The position numbers and the translations under genes were made by a program. DNA of 64,000 nt from Echria macrotheca (taxonomy: Eukaryota; Ascomycota; Sordariomycetes; Sordariales; Schizotheciaceae). Location: NCBI GenBank assembly GCA_030411725.1, contig MU839839.1:372001-436000 (forward strand), in the 5' to 3' direction. The notes under the pieces are model-generated. The model did not search any database, had not been told where the DNA came from, and was given only the letters and a program-made list of their open reading frames with translations. Within the stretch, counting starts at the first letter, position 1; each line of letters begins with the position of its first letter. Positions 10,184 to 23,143 of this stretch are shown piece by piece.

Positions 10184-12163
10184 GGCGGCAGGTCACGCGG
10201 GACGGTCGTGATAAGCTTAGGCGGCGGTCAGGGAGCGATCACTTTCGAAGGCTGGTGCCAGCGATCTCATGGTGTGTTGGCTCCAGGACTCGAGGGAGCA
10301 GCGGGTCGAATGCTGTGGACGTCGGGGAGGCAAATGCTGTAAGCAGAGGGGAAGTGGCCGGGCGTTGGTTGTGGCGAGCAACGGTTGCTGGTGTTGAATG
10401 AAGGGGAGTGTGTGTGTGGTTGCAGCTGCTTGCCGCGAAACGTCATATGTCAGTGCGTTTTCTCCCCTGTTTTGGCGCCGCTGCCCCTCTGGCCTCTGCG
10501 CGAGCGGCCCCGGCCTGGTCTCGAATTGGCTGATCGTTGGCCGGGCTCGGCGGAGACCACTCAGAACAAATGCACAACGCAGCCGAAAGGCTCAGGTCAC
10601 AGGTGCCGAATCCTCTCGTACACGTATGGGATTCGTATTTTTAAATAGCGGGTCCGACCACCTAGAGTTGACCTTGGAGGTCCCAGGCTAGGCCTCGTAC
10701 ATTCTTTACAACCCGGTGGACTTTGTGTCCTGGAGGACATTTTATCCCAAGCAGCTTCGCAGGACTTGACACAGGGCGGGGTACCCGCTTACGAATGGCC
10801 GTGAGAGTATGGTCGTCAGTGCTCGGGCAGTCTGAGTCCGCCCTGCGCCCTGTGTCACGTATGCCCGTGAACAGTCTTTGTTGGGAATATTCTCGAAAGG
10901 GAAACACGCAAAAGATGAAGTAAGGGTCATCCGTATATGGTCCCAAACTGGGTGCATTATGGTCGAGGAGATGACAACCATCCGAACCACACAAACATTA
11001 ACGTAGGTAACGCGATTTCCCCGAGAAGGGGGGCGATTTGTGGAGTATCCAACGAGTTAGATGTAGTTCTGGATGGCAAGTTTTCGTTCTCCAGAGCGTT
11101 CAGCACATGTTATGTAGCTGGCCCCCATTGAAGATGGGATCGGTTTTCGGTGGGGAGGCCTGTTGTGACCCCTGTTTCGGCTAGACTGTCTCTTCTTCAA
11201 GCCGACGGGATGCTCCGCCTCCCCATTTCGAGCTATTCTCGGAAACAGCAAGCACAACATCAGGTGCGAAGAAGTCGAAGGGCTATTTTATGCTTTTGCT
11301 AGCGGAGTACATTCTACATTCCAGATGAAGGCGCTGTGCCTGGCTATCAGAAACATCGAAACCGTTTTGACAAGCCGTCCGGGCCTTTGTGACATCATTC
11401 AAGGTGTCAATAACTTAGTGATTGCTTGTCGTCAGGCTTGGACAACGCGGGGCACTGGCCACAACGGTGTTCGAAAAAGAAACAAAAACTTTAGCTCGAT
11501 GATAAGGCTGGACAGCAACCCATCCAGAGCCCATATAGGATCCGGAGCCAAACAAAGCGGGAATGCTACACTTTGACGGATTCAAGATGGAATTGCAGGC
11601 CTATTGAGTCCTCGTTTGCGTGGCGAGTCCAACCGGAATGTTCACCAGCTCGTGACGGGTTCATTTGGCCGCTGTTCCCAAATGACCACATCCAGTGCCG
11701 CATTGCTCCAGGCGGAAGTGGGTGCCTGTATTGCGTTGCCTGGCCCTTGGTTGCGCACGAACGCAGTGCAGGACCTGCAGCTTGAACCGAACCTCAAATC
11801 CACCCCGTGACGAATATCAGCCACATCTGCTGCCACGAAGGCAAAACGCACGAAGCAGATGAACAAGCTGGAGGGAGGTGTTCAAGAGGACCCTTGATTG
11901 CAATCCCGGCTTTGGATTGGCGTGGATGAACGTGCCCGTCGAACCCCTGCAGCTTCGCGTCTGTGGCCTGAACCAGGAAGACCCCGCCGCCAGGAGCCGC
12001 TGCCCACCTGCCCGCTGCCGCCAAAACGACGGGTGGATTTCCTGCGTGCGGCAATCGACCTCCAAAGTTCACCAGTCAACCCAGCCCGACCCATACCTCC
12101 TCTCCGACCCGCTGTCCGCCGAGATTCTCGAATGCTTCCAGCTCCGAGTCCCCCGCTGTCGAG
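10184..12163. other. long divergent spacer
   Basis: Nearly 2 kb between the divergent Munc13-like gene and the ArfGAP gene. Short open frames exist but none has recognisable content or splice partners. It probably holds both promoters and long 5' leaders. The stretch just before 12164 is C-rich, as in many fungal 5' leaders. Confidence 0.5.
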
Positions 12164-15100
12164 ATGGGCAACGTCAGTAGCACGCCCGACGAGGGCGCCG
12201 CACTCTATCTTAGGGATCAGAATCGATGTATGTGCCCCCCCGTTCCCGACCCACACCGTGATCGAGCAAAGCTCAAGTCGCCGGCGACCTTGCTGGCCGC
12301 AGCTGCTGCAGAAATCACAAGCTAACAGCTGGGCAGTATCTATCTCGTCGGTAGTCATATCCAGCCCTCGAAGACGCACTTCGATCAACATAGTTCCAAA
12401 TGCATTCCCTGCTACCAGAGTATCTCCTTCGCGATCCCTCGGCGACTCCTCCCCCGTTGAGTTTGTACTGGTGCGCAACTCCAACCCTCTCTCTTCACAC
12501 ACAAGGCGATTAACACATGCCCCGCAGGACACAGAGGCGACCGGCAGCACTGGACCGGCATTCTTGCTGAAGCTCTCCAACGAAGATGAGCTCGTCTTCA
12601 CATTCACATTTATTATTCGCCGCACTCAGATGCCTGATGGGTCCAAAGCGGCCGGCGCAGTCGATACACAGATCAATGGTCTAACGTTCGTATATGCGTC
12701 GAATCCACGCGAGGTCGAGAATCTTGTCACCCGCGAGTTCCATGCCGATCCGAATCTCCACAAGAACGCCAATGTCGAGCTGGTCGGCGACTATTCTACC
12801 GAGGGGAGCGCCTCGGTCACGTTTGACTGGACTTGGAGATGGAAGCCACCCAAGCACACAGAGGACAAGACCGGAGGCTGGAGGAATTCCTGCAGTGTGG
12901 GTGCCAAAATACGAGACACGACACCCCTCCTTCCCTGTTGCTGAGACATGTGTAGTTCCTCGAGTACGACCAGCGGGCTCACCGATTGAATACCCTTGCG
13001 AGCTTCTCCTTTTTCGTCTCGAGTAAGTACCACCCCGGCTTACCATCTCGACCGTCGGCTCATACATGCTCAGATGCCTCACCGTACCTCAGCCTCCCCA
13101 ATTCGCCAGCAGCTCCGCTCCTCAGCGCGCCGCCGAAAGTTAGGGTCGTCTCGGCGCAGTCACTCGAATCGCGGATCAGTGCTGTGCCGGAACTCGATGA
13201 ATCGCCCACTCTACCTGCTGCGTCAGACTCTGCGAGTACCCTCGCCCCCTCGGTAGTATCCATAAAGGAACCTATCAAGGTTGATGTCTCGTGTCCTCGG
13301 CCTGGCGAGGACATGTCCGTCGGGGACGATGGGCCGGTGTTCCGAGCAACCATGAAAGCTCTCGAGCAGAAAACCGGCAACATGAGACTCCAGATGAAGA
13401 GGTTGATAAAGAAGGCCGAGACGGTCCACACTGCGCAGCTAGAAGCGAATGAAGCATTCGTCGGTTTTATGGAAGCGCTGAAGGAGGTGTCTTCTACCAA
13501 CGCCAACGCTGTTCAGCCCGCCATCGAACATTATTTCGACAAGATCGCGCGGGAGATTCTGTCGTATGAGCGGCAAAATATGTCCAACTTCCAGAAGATC
13601 GTCATCGATCCCATGAACAAACTCTACCAGCTGGATATCAAGCAAGCCGAGGCCAAGAAGCGCGATTTCGAAGAAGAAAGCAAAGACTTTTACGCCTATG
13701 TCAGCCGCTACCTCGGCCAGCGGCACGACTCCGTCAAGGCAAAGCAGAGCGACTCCAAATACCAATCGAAACGGAGGAATTTTGAACTGAAACGGTTCGA
13801 TTACTCGTCATTTATGCAGGACCTTTCAGGTGGCCGCAAGGAACAGGAGATTCTCTCACATCTCACAAAGTATGCCGATTGCCAGGCCCGGTGCTTTCTT
13901 GCGACCGCCAAGAAGGTCGACGGGCTCCTCCCCCAACTGGAGGCGCTGTCCAGCGAGGTGCAGGAAGCAGACAAGGAGTACCAGTATCAGAAACGGGAAC
14001 GGGAGGAGAAAAGAAGGCTCTTGGAAAAGAGCAATCTCAACTACGGGGAACCAGAACCACCCTCGACTGCTGCGGGGTCACACCAGCCAGCGGCTCCTAA
14101 CGGGGCGCAGTCCAACTCGGATACAGAGCTGGGCCGAGCTGATAGCACAGGTTCCCAGCTCCGGACGCCCGCGCCAGGTATACTTGGCAGCTCTCCCAAT
14201 CCGGTGGATCTTTCGAGGTCCCCTGGGAGTCTAGGTCATAGTCCTTCTGTCGGCAGCCCTCCGCAGAACAATAAGTTCCGCGGTATACGCGATCTGGAGG
14301 AGAGGGACCCCAACCAAGTGGTGAATTCGGATAAAAACTCGACCCAGAGGAAGGAAGGTCTGTTGTGGTCCCTGAATCGGCCCGGCGGGCATGTCGATCC
14401 TCGATCACTCAACAAGCAAGGATGGCACAAGTAAGACTCGGTTCTGTTCCCTTCAAGTCGTGAAGCTAATTCCCAACTAGATTCTGGATTGTCCTCGACC
14501 AAGGGAAACTCTCCGAGTACAGCAACTGGAAACAGCGGCTTGACCTTCACATGGAGCCAATCGATTTGCGCCTTGCTTCGGTGCGGGAGGCCAGGAATGC
14601 GGAGCGCCGCTTCTGTTTCGAAGTTATCACACCGCATTTCAAGAGGGTATATCAAGCAACATCGGAAGAAGACATGAATAGTTGGATTATGTCTATCAAC
14701 AATGCGTTGCAGAGCGCTGTCGAAGGCCGCGCATTCAAGGACAAACCGGCAGTTTCCCCCGGAGAATCCGGCTTTAACGGGATGGACATTGGCTCCATGT
14801 TGACAGGGAAAACCTCATTTGCCAACCACGCCGGACACAGTTCAAGTGCCATTCCGTCACGCCGTATCACGGTCGGCGCTCGCCCAGGCACATCTAGAAG
14901 CCCCAGCTACGATGACAACCCAGACAGACTGCTCCAGATGTTGCGTGAAAACGACCAGGGGAATTCTTGGTGTGCCGACTGTGGTTCCAACAACAAGGTT
15001 GAATGGGTGTCCCTCAACCTAGCCATCATCGTTTGCATCGAATGCAGCGGTATTCACCGATCCCTCGGGACGCACATCAGCAAGATCCGATCCCTCACCT

Positions 15101-15798
15101 TGGACACGACGTCATTCACTCCAGATATCATCGAGCTTCTTCTCCTTGTCGGCAATAGAGTGTCCAACATGGTCTTCGAAGCCAAGCTAGACCCCGCCGC
15201 CAAACTTACACCGCAAGCGACGCGGGAGCAACGGCTCAAGTTCATCACGGCCAAGTACGTCGACCGAGCGTACGTGGAGCCCATATCACCCACTCTTTCT
15301 AGATACCCGTCCGCCGATGAGACACTTCTTGCCGCTATCAAGAAGAACGAAATACAGCAAGTCATCTACGCGCTTGCGCTCCGAGCCAGCCCGAATCTGA
15401 CGGACAAGTCGCGTGGCACACATGCTGTGCACCTTGCGCTAGCCGCCGCAGATCCCGCCGCGCCGTCACCGTTGCCAACGTCTGCCCCGGCGCCACCAGC
15501 AGCCGACAAGGTGGTGCCGTTTCCTATTGCAGAACTTTTGATTCAGAACGGCGCGGATATTCCTACAACACCGCCAGCATTCCCTCTCAGCCGCACGGCT
15601 CAGACGTACCTCGAACTGAAGCGTGGACGTCGAGGCGTTGTAGAGTCGTCAATTAGCTCATACGACGGCGTCGGTGCGCTGCCAAACTCGTCGACCGCTA
15701 GCGCGGGAGATAAGATGCTCCGGGAGCGCGAAGCCAGGCTACAGAAGCGCGTCAGCGCAGGAGGACGGCTGGCCAAGTCACCGATTCCCGAGCGCTAG
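12164..15798 (+). CDS. BAR-PH-ArfGAP-ankyrin protein (ACAP/Csx2-like)
   Basis: A GTPase-activating protein for Arf on membranes, of the fungal Csx2/centaurin type. There are six exons: 12164-12227, 12337-12470, 12528-12896, 12956-13022, 13074-14430 and 14481-15798, giving 1102 residues. It starts MGNVSS, a classic N-myristoylation context. Residues 1-290 form a fungal-specific region. A BAR-type coiled coil runs at about 297-530 (RQNMSNFQKIVIDPM). A Ser/Pro linker follows, then a PH domain at about 638-750 (KFWIVLDQGKLSEYS). The ArfGAP zinc finger lies from about 827 (WCADC, then CIECSGIHRSLGTH, a CX2C-X16-CX2C pattern with the arginine finger region). Ankyrin-like repeats follow near the C-terminus. 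The start was chosen because its first exon joins in phase and supplies the glycine at position 2. Confidence 0.88.
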
Positions 15799-17034
15799 GG
15801 CGGCTTAGGAGTTGCGGCTTATAGAGTACCGTTTCTAGGTCTGGGCTTTGGACGCCATCGGTCCTCGACCTCGCCGTCTTTTGGGTACGAGCTTGGTTGA
15901 TTCTCGTGTATGAACTTGAGCCAGGGAAACGCGTTTGATTTGGATTCTTGGGAGGCGTTATGTATGACTTGGATTGGAAGCGGGGAGGCGTGACCGCTCC
16001 AAGAGTGATGGATTCTGCACAATGGCTGATACGGAGTAGTTACGACTGCATGTATGCTACGGGTTTTTTGTCCTCCTGTTGGGTTGTCATTGAGCATGGC
16101 GTCAGGTTTGCGGGAGGAAAGTGTGGGATGATGATGGATCTCGGATGAGATGGGGAATAGGCGAGGAGGTGAGGGTGGGTTTCTTGTTTGCTTCTTGCTT
16201 ACATGGTTTCTGTTGGTATGATTGTTTTTATTCTCGTCTCTGTCAGTTTCTGTGTCTACTTTTCCAGACCCACATCGAGTTCCGTTCAGGTTGGAACTTG
16301 AGGGCAGACTGACTAGGAGAGACACGAGAAAGGAAGAAGGAATGATGGATTGTAGGCAGAGAGGGCACTGGCTGCGTATGACGGATGACATGATGGAACG
16401 GGTCTTACTGTCTGTGTGTGTGTGTATGAGGTCGGCTGGCTGGACGGGTGAACAGATGGATGGGTGGGAATGGGTCGGTCGTGGGTAGGTACTTACGTGG
16501 GACATCGCATATAATTGTAATGACAAGACGGAATACATAATGAGTTTATTATCATTTCATTGTCTCACTGCTTAACTTTGAAGGTCCTCTTGGGCAGGGG
16601 GGAAACCAATATACATACAGCCGACAAGCGGTTTGTGTTGTCTCGGCGTTGCCCCTTTCCATCCAGCTATTGCTCAACCTACCTTATAGCCTTTCAGGCA
16701 CGGCCATTTTATACGTTTTGAAGAAACAGAGTGTCTAGTAACGTTTATTCTGCTATGAAATCGGTAGATGATACATCCTGAGGTGTGTGTATGTATATAT
16801 GTTGCCCCTTCGCATCGCCCCCCTCCACCTAAACCACCGCTCAACCTGAACAGATAGGTACCTTTGGAAGGGAAACCAGCAAATGCAAATTTACCAATAA
16901 CGCAAGAAGATGGATTAATCCTATCCATCAAAATGCCCCCACCTCGGACCCCCCCAAGGCGACGAATCAATCCTCAACTTCACCCGGGACCAAGCAGGCC
17001 AGATCAACGTCACGTCTTCTACCCCAACGGCTGG
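15799..17034. other. spacer downstream of the ArfGAP gene
   Basis: 3' flank of the ArfGAP gene up to the 5S rRNA promoter. Short open frames here have no recognisable content. The stretch 15900-16500 is rich in GGATGG/GATGG-type motifs on the plus strand. Confidence 0.5.
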
Positions 17035-17041
17035 TATATAA
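17035..17041 (+). promoter_or_regulatory. TATA-like element of the 5S rRNA gene
   Basis: TATATAA lies 25-31 nt before the predicted first base of the 5S gene. Neurospora 5S genes carry a conserved TATA-like box at about this distance, needed for Pol III transcription. Confidence 0.65.
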
Positions 17042-17065
17042 CAACCTACGACAAATAAGATGAAT

Positions 17066-17184
17066 ACATACGACCATACCTACCAGAGAACTCGGGATCC
17101 CGTCCGCTCTCCCATAGATAAGCTGGTAAGGGCCGGACTAGTAGTTGGGTGGGTGACCACCAGCGAATCCCCGGTGTTGTATGT
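17066..17184 (+). rRNA. 5S ribosomal RNA (dispersed gene)
   Basis: A 119-nt gene starting ACATACGACCAT and ending GGTGTTGTATGT; these ends pair to form helix I. The internal control region is intact, with CCCGTCCGCTCTCCCATAG in the front half and TAGTAGTTGGGTGGGTGACC with CACCAGCGAATCCC in the back half, as in Neurospora 5S genes. A T-run follows at once as a Pol III terminator, and a TATA-like box precedes it. It stands alone rather than in a tandem array, the dispersed arrangement typical of filamentous ascomycetes. It lies between the ArfGAP and Chk2-like genes, downstream of both. Confidence 0.93.
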
Positions 17185-17191
17185 TTTTTTT
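17185..17191 (+). terminator. Pol III oligo-T terminator of 5S rRNA
   Basis: A run of T residues directly follows the 5S rRNA 3' end, the standard RNA polymerase III stop signal. Confidence 0.8.
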
Positions 17192-18024
17192 CTTCCTCTT
17201 GTTCATCTCTCTCCCCCCCTCCTTTTTTTTTTTTTTTTTTTTTACTCTCTCCCCGTCTGTATCCCGGCGGATTGGATATATCCAAGTCAGAGAGTGCTAT
17301 GCAGACTAATATGTATATATGTCTATCTAGTTAGGTAGCTAGGGTATGACAGGTTTCGACTGTTGCACGGTCGTAGGACTAATGATATATATATCTATCT
17401 AGGTAGGTGAGGTAGGGAGGTGGGAATGTTACCGAGTCAGTCTCTGGAAGACCTCTCTCTTGATAAACCTCTCTCAAGAGCCGTTCAGGAAGAACCACAA
17501 ACCCACCCCACACCGTCAACAAGCCGGGGATATCACATCACGCGAATCACAACACCCCCGTCCATGACAACTGATGAGTGTTGACATATATTCCTCTCTC
17601 TCACTACAACTAGCCCCTAGCCCATTCCAACTCCCACACTCTCAAAACCCCCCAAGCTATTACTATCCGACACTCCAACACTCCAACACTCCTCGCTCCC
17701 TCAAATCCATCAAACTTTTTGGTATCTTCTCAACAGAAGACAACGCACACTTGATGCAAATAACTACCACCAAAACACCCATCCTTGAAACAAAGCATCC
17801 CCAATAAGAAAATGCCCATGCCCAAACACAAGAAGGACATGAACCCTGAATATATAACGAAATCCCCATATGACCCCCATGATCCATGATCCAAAACAGC
17901 AGAAATGAAAAAAAGAAATCCTCCATGACGAATATGCGTAATAACACACAAATGCAAGCTGGCTGGCTGCGCTCCAAACTGAACCACAAGAGATTACACA
18001 ACACAAATGCAACCACTGACAGAC
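17192..18024. other. spacer between 5S rRNA and the checkpoint kinase gene
   Basis: It contains a homopolymer T run of about 21 nt at 17223-17243 and several TATCTAGGTAGG-like motifs at 17322-17410. The right part is the 3' flank of the kinase gene. No protein gene is seen. Confidence 0.5.
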
Positions 18025-20217
18025 TCAACGCTTGCCCTTGGCCTTGCCCTTCCCCTTTGCCGGGGCAATATCATTCGCGGGATATCGACTCCCCGTATCG
18101 TCGCCATACAGCGGCTGGTCGCCCTTCCCGCCCATCTCCATAAACTCCCTCGGATCACGCTGATCCGCAGGCCTCAGCTCCTTCCGTGGAGGCGGCGAAG
18201 CCATACCGGCGGCCGCCGCTGGCTTGGGATTCTTCGCATAAATCTTCATGTCCGGGCGATTCGGGCCCAGAGGAACTTGGTTCGCGACCTTCACCGTGTT
18301 GATAGAGCTCAGCAGCGTGCGCTCTCTCACAACGCCACGGCGGTTGACGTCTAATCCGGCCACACCGCTGACGAGGCCATTGGTGCTGTCGTTGACCCCG
18401 GGCGTCTCTGCCAACATCCAAGGATGGGAGAGACACTGGTCCACGGTAAACCTCCTCTCGGGGTCCACGACAAGCATCGAGTCAATCAGATCAACTGGAA
18501 ATCGTCAGTGTCAAGACTGGATAAGCAAAGACATTTTCTTACGAGCAGGATCCCCAACCGAGTCCCAATAGGGGGAGGGGTAGTCAAATCGACCTTTCCG
18601 AATCTGCTGCGAGAGAGTGTAGGGGTTCTCGCGAGAGTAAAGCTCGTCGGAGAAAGGAGGGAAGCCACATAGACAGATATACAGCACTACGCCGAGCGAC
18701 CAGATGTCAACGGCTTTCGTGTACTTGCGGTTCTTGGTCTCGGCGAGAATCTCGGGCGCCACATAGCTGGGAGTGCCGCAAAGGGTCGTCGTAAAGGACT
18801 CCTCGCCAATGATCTTGGCAAGCCCGAAATCAGCCAGTTTGACATGCAAGTCGTCATCCACAAGGAGGATATTCTCCGGCTTAATGTCACGGTGGACAAT
18901 GTTGCGGTCATGCTGGAAAATGTCAGTCACAGGCCACTTCCCACGAAAAAAAAAAAAAGCTTACGAGATATTTGACACCTTGGAACAGTTGCAGGAAGAG
19001 CTTCCGCGACTCGCTCTCTGAGAGCTTTGAGTGGTTGACGATGTAGTTGAACAGCTCTCCCCCGGACGCTAGTTCGAGGACGAGGTAAACCGCGTTCCGC
19101 TCGTTGAATGTGTCCTTGAGACACAGAACATTCGGGTGACTGACGCCCATAAGAACCGCAATTTCTTGCTGAAGACCCTCATTTTTTGACCGCTCTTCGA
19201 CGCCTGGAGTTTTGGTAAATACTTTGACGGCATACCGCTCGCCCGTCGACCTCTCCACACACAGGTGTACTTCGGCAAAATGGCCCTTGCCAAGCTTGTC
19301 TATTATCTGGTATTGTTGATGGAATGCGCTGGTATGTCGACTCTTCGGATAGCGGAAGATAAAACGAGCCTTGTCCAGCACGGCAATCTCATCGCCATCC
19401 TGCAGCTCTCTCCGTTGGTTTCTCCCGATTAGCGCCTCGTTAACAAATGTCCCGTTGGCCGAAAGGTCTTCGATTACCGCGATTGTGTCGCTGTCTTTAT
19501 TTTCGGTGAAGAGCAGGCAGTGGCGGTTAGACACGACCGGATCGTCTACAACGACATCTACATCAGGGTTAGCTACTGCTGATAGAGAACGTCATTCTCA
19601 TAGTACCTACCACACTCAGGATGCCGCCCGACTAAATAGCCTCCAGATGTAAGACCGCTGTAAATCTTGCGCTGCTCAAACTGCTCTTCTTCCCGCACAA
19701 GCGCCCGCTGCCCTCGTCTCCCACCTCGCCTCGACGCGGATGGGGTGGGTTCCGAGACTGCCGGCGAGTCTGTGCAGGCTGTCCGCTTCCTCAACACAAC
19801 ACAGCGGCCGCCGTGCCGGGTATCCATAGGGAACAGGTACCCCCATACTCCTTCTTTGACTTCGTCTTCTACCTCCTCGGAAAGCGGTGCATTTGGGTCG
19901 ACGGCCTGGCTGAACGCTTGCGTGTCCTGGGGCGGCGAGCTGAAGGCGTATGCCTGGGAGTAGTTGTTCTCGTGGTGCGTGACCTGGCTGGGACGGCCCT
20001 CGGGCGGCGTGGCCGTTGCCTCCTTGATGGTGCGGAGATCCGTGTCATCGCTTGCGTCGTGGGTTACGGGCGAGGGGAGGTGTTGCCTGGTGGAGACGGG
20101 CGTCCTGTGGCCATCATCGATGCGCTGCGAGAGGCGCTCGGAGCGACGGGGTTTCTTGAATGATTCGTTGGCATCGGGGGGAGAGCCCTGGAGGGTATGG
20201 ATTAACCGGCGGATCAT
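18025..20217 (-). CDS. FHA-domain checkpoint kinase (Chk2/Rad53/Cds1, PRD-4 type)
   Basis: A Ser/Thr kinase that relays DNA damage and replication stress. The Neurospora orthologue PRD-4 also links damage and translation stress to the circadian clock. There are four exons: 20217-19611, 19557-18965, 18912-18543 and 18494-18025, giving 679 residues. Residues 1-185 are Ser/Pro/Gln-rich and hold several SQ/TQ motifs, the sites used by ATM/ATR kinases. A single FHA domain spans about 190-282 (GYLVGRHPEC joined across intron 1, SNRHC, SANGTFVN). The kinase domain starts at about 285 (LGKGHFAEVH, AVKVF with Lys 314, HRDIKPEN 407-414, DFG 428-430, GTPSYVAPEIL). The tail is basic (KGKGKAKGKR). Only one FHA domain is present, as in Chk2, not two as in Rad53. 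An A-run in the plus strand at 18946-18958 is the pyrimidine-rich start of intron 2. Confidence 0.93.
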
Positions 20218-21810
20218 GGCGGCGACAATAGCGCCATGGAGCGACCAGTGCAGACGTTTCTAGGGGAGCTAGCAGGATACATACGGGAGCGCGAGCTCTC
20301 TTGAGGTGGCTGCCTTCAGACCGCGGAGCCATGACTTGGGCGCGTGCAAGCTCGCAATTAAACGAGCGAAACAGGCGGAGCAGAACGCTGACTTGGCCGG
20401 GAGGATGAGCAATTCGCAAATTGGGGGGGTTGTGCGATCAGAAATGCGATGGTGGTGCCTGGGGAAGTCGGGGCGAGGCCTCAGTGCCTTCGGGGCCGTG
20501 GTAGGGGGGTGGTCTCAGGGATCACCAGGACTCGGTCACCACTCTTCGCCGCTCCAAGCTCCAAAAACTCGCGTACTCGAGTGGCGTTCCCCGTTGGAAA
20601 AAAACAGGCTCCACACAGCCAGAATTGCAGAATGCGCCCCGGCCAGCTGAGTCAGGACGGGCCTTTAATGATCCGTGGGGCACACAAGCCGCACCAGCCG
20701 CACGCTAGCCAAGCTCGTGCTGGCTGTGGACTGCCCGTCCACACCTGGCATGCAGGGGCTGACCCCTGACGCGTGCTGCCAGGTGCGCGTAGGGCTGGTC
20801 ACGCCAGACCTGCCAGCGACCGCCGGTCAAGTGGCCTGCGTCGACCGAACTGCCAGTGACTCGACACCGTCACTCGTCCCGGAATGCGGAGACCAATCCA
20901 AATCGTGACTCTTTCCGCACTTGCAGTGCTGCCTGTACCGTCTGCGGCCAGATTTGCATCTTGAACATTGTGCACTGAGAAAACCACTGAGTATTGGTGG
21001 AGAGGTAGTAGATGTGTGAGTTGATGGCATGTTCGTTGATGCAAGTCTGATAGCGGACCTGTTTGCAAACTTGGGACGGGACGAAGCGGCCGAGCTGTAC
21101 CATGACAACAGACGAGAGTCAGGATCTATCCTCATGCCCAGTCGTCTGAGTGCTACCTCATTTTCCATGCCATGTTGGGATAATTTTACAAGGCAAAGCT
21201 CTCGGCCGACAAGGAATACGCACTGCGTACCCGGCGGATCTGCCATGAACTCGTTTGCCTAATCTCATAGCCACCACACATAGGCAGAGGAAAGCGATAC
21301 GGGAGATCAAGGATTTGGGGTCAGTATGTGCTGCGCAATGCCCGGCTTTCCTCTGGGAAACAGCGTCCAGCAGAAGTCCAACTTTGGAAGTATTCGAGCA
21401 CAACCATCTGAGGGATTGCTAGCAAGTATGGAATCCGTAAATCGTAGGCCAAGTCTGATGATGACTATATCTGCCATTCTCCCCGCCATCCTCGTGCTCG
21501 GCCATCCTACTCCGGACGATGGTCAAGTCTTTGAAGGGCATCAAGACGATGGAGAATACCTGGACGCCAATTGCCCCACCATGGATGGCTGCCCCACACT
21601 CTGGTTGCGGCCGGTATCAGTCCAAATCCCGCCTAGCGCGTCTTCACGTGACCGAAATATCCCACACCCACACGTTGAGAAGCACAAAAAATTGGCCCTG
21701 ACTGCGGGGCAGAAGTTGAAAGGCTCCGGGGTTGTTGAAGAGTCGCAACACCGACGCCGTCAACCAAACAACACCCTCACCGCCGACGACACCGTGTCTA
21801 CCAGCCCAAC
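20218..21810. other. divergent spacer between the checkpoint kinase and eIF3m genes
   Basis: About 1.6 kb holding both promoters. The stretch 20700-20860 is GC-rich, with CCAGGT/ACCTGG half-sites and GTGGACTGCCCGTCCAC, which can form a hairpin. No gene is recognisable. Confidence 0.5.
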
Positions 21811-23143
21811 ATGGCGTCCCCTCAGTTGATCTTCGTCGATGGCACCTTCGGCGAGCTGGCCCAGGAAATGGCCGACTACATCCAGATCGGCGACCAGGTC
21901 AAGCCGCTGCTCGAGAAAGAACAAAACGAGGAAGCGCTGCAGGCCATCGTCAAGGCCTCCCATTACCTGAACTCTGTTCCCGAGAAGGAGTTCACCGCTG
22001 CTTACAACCTCCTGATCCACCTCGTTCTCCAAGCAAAGGAACCGAAGAAGCACCTCCCGACCGTCTGCAGCAACCTCCTCAAGCCCATCACATCCTCCCC
22101 CGCGCACGGTTTCACTCTCGCCTCGGGTGCCTTGAGCACGATTTTCAACCTGCTCGCCGTCGACAACCCTCTGCGCTACAATGTCTTCATGCAGATCGTC
22201 CGATTCCTACGACAACACGGCCAATTCGAGCTGCTCAAGCCCCGCCTGAAGAACTTGGATTTGTGGTTCGAGGAGTGGGATACAGATGAGGAGGATCAGC
22301 GGAAACTCTACGTTGAGGTTTCAGATGCCGCGGGCGAGTCTGGGGACGAGGAGTGAGTGTCCATAACTTGGGGTCCAGTAGATGGGAGCCACACTAACCA
22401 CCAATACTAGAGAGTCCTACTACTACCTTTTGAAAGCGATCGGCACTTTCGATCGCGATGACCAGGAGGAGATCACATCCGAGGAGGCGCAGAGACTGTC
22501 TCTCAAAGCCGTACGCATTGCGATCTCATCACCCAACCGCTTCGACTTCCAGGACCTGCGCGCCCTCCCCTCCGTCCAGGCTCTGAGCGACTCCCACCCC
22601 GTGTACTCGCAACTCCTCGACATCTTCACAGAACAGGACCTCGAAGACTACAACGACTTCAGAGAGGAGCACGAGGGTTGGATCGAGAAGGAGAAGCTGG
22701 ACCACGAGAAGCTCCAGCGAAAGATGCGTCTACTCACGTTTGCGAGCCTCGCCGCGAGCACGCCAAACCGCGAGATCCCCTACGCCAACGTCGCCAAGGC
22801 CCTTCAGATCAAGCCCGAGGAGGTAGAACTCTGGACCATCGACGTCATCCGCGCCGGTCTCATCGAGGGCCGCCTTTCGCAGAGCAAACAGGTCTTCCTC
22901 GTACACCGCACCACGTACCGTGTGTTTGGCGAGAAGCAATGGCGGGAGCTGGGGACCCGCATCGACACGTACAAGACGGTGGTCGATAAGCTCACCGGCG
23001 TCGTGCGCAAGGCGCAGGCCGATGTTGAGGCACAGCGGGAGCGCGAGCAACAAGAGATTGAGCGGAAGCTGGCGAATGTGGGTATGGGAGGGCCGGACAG
23101 GCGTAGAGGGCCGCAGAAGCCGCGGACAGAAGATGATGATTAG
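21811..23143 (+). CDS. eukaryotic translation initiation factor 3 subunit M
   Basis: A PCI-domain subunit of eIF3, which organises the 43S pre-initiation complex; budding yeast lacks it but filamentous fungi keep it. Exon 1 is 21811-22352 and exon 2 is 22411-23143 (intron GTGAGT...ACTAG, phase 2), giving 424 residues. The N-terminal helical repeats start [13 protein letters not shown]. The PCI/winged-helix region is in exon 2 ([43 protein letters not shown]). The basic and acidic tail ends PRTEDDD. It is close in size and motifs to other fungal eIF3m proteins. Confidence 0.93.
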
